DNA of 64,000 nt from Ahaetulla prasina. Lineage: Eukaryota > Chordata > Lepidosauria > Squamata > Colubridae. The notes below the pieces were generated by a model. The model was not told where the DNA came from and searched no databases. It worked only from the letters and a program-made list of their open reading frames with translations. A program made the translations under genes and the position numbers. Below, piece after piece: positions 60,985 to 64,000 of the stretch (position 1 is the first letter of the stretch; each line of letters begins with the position of its first letter). The stretch lies in NCBI RefSeq assembly GCF_028640845.1, contig NC_080546.1, positions 31,145,020 through 31,209,019 of the forward strand. Reading direction: 5' to 3'.

Positions 60985-61111
60985 CAGGAGTCTCCAACGT
61001 TGGCAACTTTAAGCCTGGAGGACTTCAACTCCCAGAATTCCCCAGCATTCTCCCAGCATTCTGGGAGTTGAAGTCCTCCAGGCTTAAAGTTGCCAATGTT
61101 GGAGACCCCTG
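60985..61111. mobile_element. Palindromic MITE, 127 bp
   Basis: Arms CAGGAGTCTCCAACGTTGG and CCAATGTTGGAGACCCCTG; exact 8-bp duplication ACCTAGAG at 60977-60984 and 61112-61119. Confidence 0.88.
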
Positions 61112-61119
61112 ACCTAGAG

Positions 61120-63155
61120 TCATCTTGTGTCTTGGGTGGCATAAACATTTAATAAATAAATAAATAAAACTAAATAAATAAATATGTCCTTAAATAAGGT
61201 TACTTATAAGAAAAACATTCCTTCAATTTTTTTTGTTGTTGTTAAGTAATATCTCTTAAATATGAAAAATTATGTTAACTCACTGCCAAGGAAGAAAAAT
61301 GTTGTTATCTGAAGTTCAGGCTAAATTTTCAGCACAATATAATATTTTTTTTTCTCCAGATACAAATGAAAATCACTTTAATCAACAATAAAACATTTAT
61401 TATTATTTAACTATTATAGCAAACATCTCTTCTATATTGAGCCTTTAAAAACAATGTAATCAGAAAGATTGGTTTCCTGAAATATAACTTTAAACATGAT
61501 TTGAATTAATGAACAGCTCAAATGAATAATTAGCATACAGTATTCATAACACTGAGACATATATAATTTTTTTTCATTTGGTAAGCACATTTTAAAGTAA
61601 ATTATGTAGAAAATTAACTAAATTAATAGATCGTTTCATCCAAAATTGGCTGGTTTCTCTGTATACAAATTAATCTTTCAGTCTAATCTACATTATGAAC
61701 TAGATTTAAACTCTTAAGAACTAAAAACGCACATACCACAAATGCACCCTAAAAATTTTTTGTATTTGCTGCTTTAAAAACCGCCTCATGTGTTAAATGT
61801 AATTTTGAAAATTTGATTAATTTTCTTCATCATATAAGTAAGCTGAAATTTAGAACTACCATGAATATATTTATTTTCAGGCATGGGTGTATGTGTGTCG
61901 ATATGTATGCCTGTATACCCACATATACAAGCATAAACAGAGAGAAACAGAGAGAATGGAGAATGAAAGCAACTTTTGAAACAATAGAGCTGACCAGACA
62001 AAAGGTTTAACTGATCAGCAACACAGAAGTAAAATAAAAATAATAATTTTGTTTTTCACCCATCTTCTTTGACCAGCATTAAATGAATATGGGTCAGCTA
62101 ATGATATCACATTTACACTTATTATTGGGTAATGCAAGTATTATTCTGGCAGACTATACTGAGATGTCAAATTTTTCCTTAAAAAAAGCATGAAGCCAAA
62201 GAGATGATGAATCTGAAGTTGTTATTTAAATACAACAGAGAAGACAGTCAAACATTTGGAATTCAAAGGGTAGCTTGAGTGTCACCCACAAAAATAAAAC
62301 ATTTTACAGAAGTGATAAAAATAAATGAAACTCTGTGATAGCTTATCTATCATAGATCTGAGATATAACAACATGGTGGGGGATACATCCACTACGTTCA
62401 TCTTTAACCATTTACAGTATGCTTAAAATGGGAAATATTCACAGTACTTTTATCAAAAATGCAGTATTTTAAAAAATAGGGTCTTGCAGTATTAGGAAAA
62501 GAAATCATATTAGCAAGGCTCTGTAAATGAAGCCTTGTAGATTGAATATTAAGTAATCTACAAACATGATCTACAGAAATGTTCATAGACAATGTTCTAC
62601 TACTAAATTGTTCAGGAACTTCTGTATCCTTTCAATTAAACATTTTTTTAAAAGTTACCAATTTATTTTGAATTAAAAGATGGGTGAAAAAACTAATTTC
62701 ATGCTTTTTTTCTATGTAACACAAAAAAGTAATTTATAATTTCAAGCAAGCTCATTAACAGGAACACAAGCTGGCATACTAAAAAATTGGTGCTTTAAAA
62801 ATAGAAGAAAATAAACAGACAAAAAGAAAAAATATGGCGTATCAAAATCCTGAGCAGGAATCAAATATGAAGTATTAGTCAAGCAGTTTTAATCTTGAGA
62901 AGGATATGTGGCCAAGAGAAAATACTTTACAATGTAAATCTATACATCAGTGGCATAAATACCTTTCAAAACTTACAGCCTCTAACTGGATAGTCGTTTT
63001 ATAATGATATACAAACCATTCAGAAATTGCAATGAAGATCATTATTTTCACTAATAATGATAGTTATCACCTTTAATGCATATAATCTTTTTTTTTAAAG
63101 GACTAACATTTAGGAAAAGGTTTTAGAAGCTAATTCAAATTTTTATGGTTTCAAC
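61120..63155 (-). other. CAMK2D: CAMK2D intron upstream of the delta-A exon
   Basis: AT-rich, no exon recognised. The nuclear-localisation exon (KRKSSSSVQMM type) expected upstream was looked for and not seen. Confidence 0.5.
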
Positions 63156-63487
63156 CAGTGGTGGGTTTCAAATTTTTTTACTACCGGTTTGGTGGGTGTG
63201 GCTTGGTGGGCATGGCATGGCTTGGTAGACATGACAGGGAAAGGATACTGTAAAATCTGCATTCCCACCCCACTCCGGGGAAGGTTACTGCAAAATCTCT
63301 ATTCCCTCCCCAATCCAAGGGAAGGTTTCTGTAAAATCCCCATTTCCTCCCGAGCAGCTGGGACTTGGGAGGTAGAAAAAGATGGAGGCAGAGCCAGTCA
63401 GACTTTTTACTATCGGTTCTCCGAACTACTCAAAATTTCCTCTACCGGTTCTCCAGAACTGGTCAGAACTGCTGAAACCCACCTCTG
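63156..63487. mobile_element. hAT-type MITE, ACCGGTTC family
   Basis: Ends CAGTGGTGGGTTTCAA and GAAACCCACCTCTG; duplication GTTTCAAC / GTTTCAAA (7 of 8). Interior again has the TTCCC-CCAC-CTCC-AAATC tandem seen at 32030-32220. Confidence 0.82.
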
Positions 63488-63495
63488 GTTTCAAA

Positions 63496-64000
63496 GTACT
63501 ATTAACCAATACCTTCTAAAATGAATGTGGAATTGTAGACCCTTTTCCTAAAGACTGATGTCCCATGAATCAGTAGAATAGAAATAGTTTCTTTTGTCTT
63601 AATTTAGACAGAGTAAACCTTTTGCAGATGTAATGCAGAAATAGAAAAATAAGGAAACTATTCTGAGACGAAAATCAACATTTACTGATTGATTCACACT
63701 TCTAATCTATTTTGCCACAATATTAAATACTATAACAATATTTAAATCACCTACAAATTTAACAAACATTTAAAATCTCCCAGGAAACACACAGGCATAG
63801 CCAAGTAGGATTCAACATTTTCTATTCACCAATGTAATTTTACTTCTTTTTAAATTTGAGTTAACTATTTATGATATTCTGCAATATTTGTTAATAATTT
63901 GTTTTTCATTTCCTTCTTGTATTTATGAATGAATATCTATGAATTCAGGTTTGCAGTTCTAAGCACATGGTAAAAATAGTGTTCTACATTAAAATAGTAC
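63496..64000 (-). other. CAMK2D: CAMK2D intron, window edge
   Basis: AT-rich, nothing recognised. Confidence 0.5.

Overview
This is eukaryotic nuclear DNA from a snake, most likely an advanced (colubroid) snake. The lineage call rests on repeats recognised by eye: a CR1-L3 'Snake1'-type LINE ending in an ATTCT microsatellite (7595-8990), Sauria-type tRNA SINEs (about 7272 and 44523), abundant vertebrate L2 LINEs, CR1 tails and many hAT miniature elements. The DNA is AT-rich, with GC-rich islands only where long L2 copies sit. Bacterial-style features are absent.

The one host gene I can support is CAMK2D, calcium/calmodulin-dependent kinase II delta, on the minus strand; the window holds its 3' half. 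From upstream to downstream: the brain-type delta-A exon (59780-59839), the EPQTTVIHNPDGNK exon (58286-58327), the ESTESSNTTIEDEDVK exon (54330-54378), then a 25-kb intron, three hub (association) domain exons (29577-29652, 27964-28058, 24589-24817), and a terminal exon starting at 23373 that supplies the last base of an Asn codon and a TAA stop. Every junction has GT/AG sites and matching codon phase. The kinase domain and calmodulin segment lie beyond 64000. A candidate extra exon at 48197 in the 25-kb intron fits the phase of the preceding exon and would end the protein before the hub; it is the most interesting observation here.

Layout: 1-21200 is downstream intergenic sequence rich in transposons, including an almost full-length but dead L2 (10159-13783), a CR1 tail with a Rex1/CR1-like fragment, and a Snake1 LINE split by a probable solo LTR. 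21200-23373 is the probable 3' UTR. 23374-64000 is CAMK2D introns and exons. The large intron holds a nest of sense-strand L2 copies (33279-42680): one old fragment interrupted by an L2 with an internal 1.4-kb tandem duplication and a CpG-rich 5' end, followed by a third L2.

Many short elements are bounded by exact or near-exact 8-bp direct repeats, which identifies them as hAT-type insertions and allows exact boundaries. Exon calls come from translated sequence compared with CaMKII delta protein known from memory; no database was consulted.
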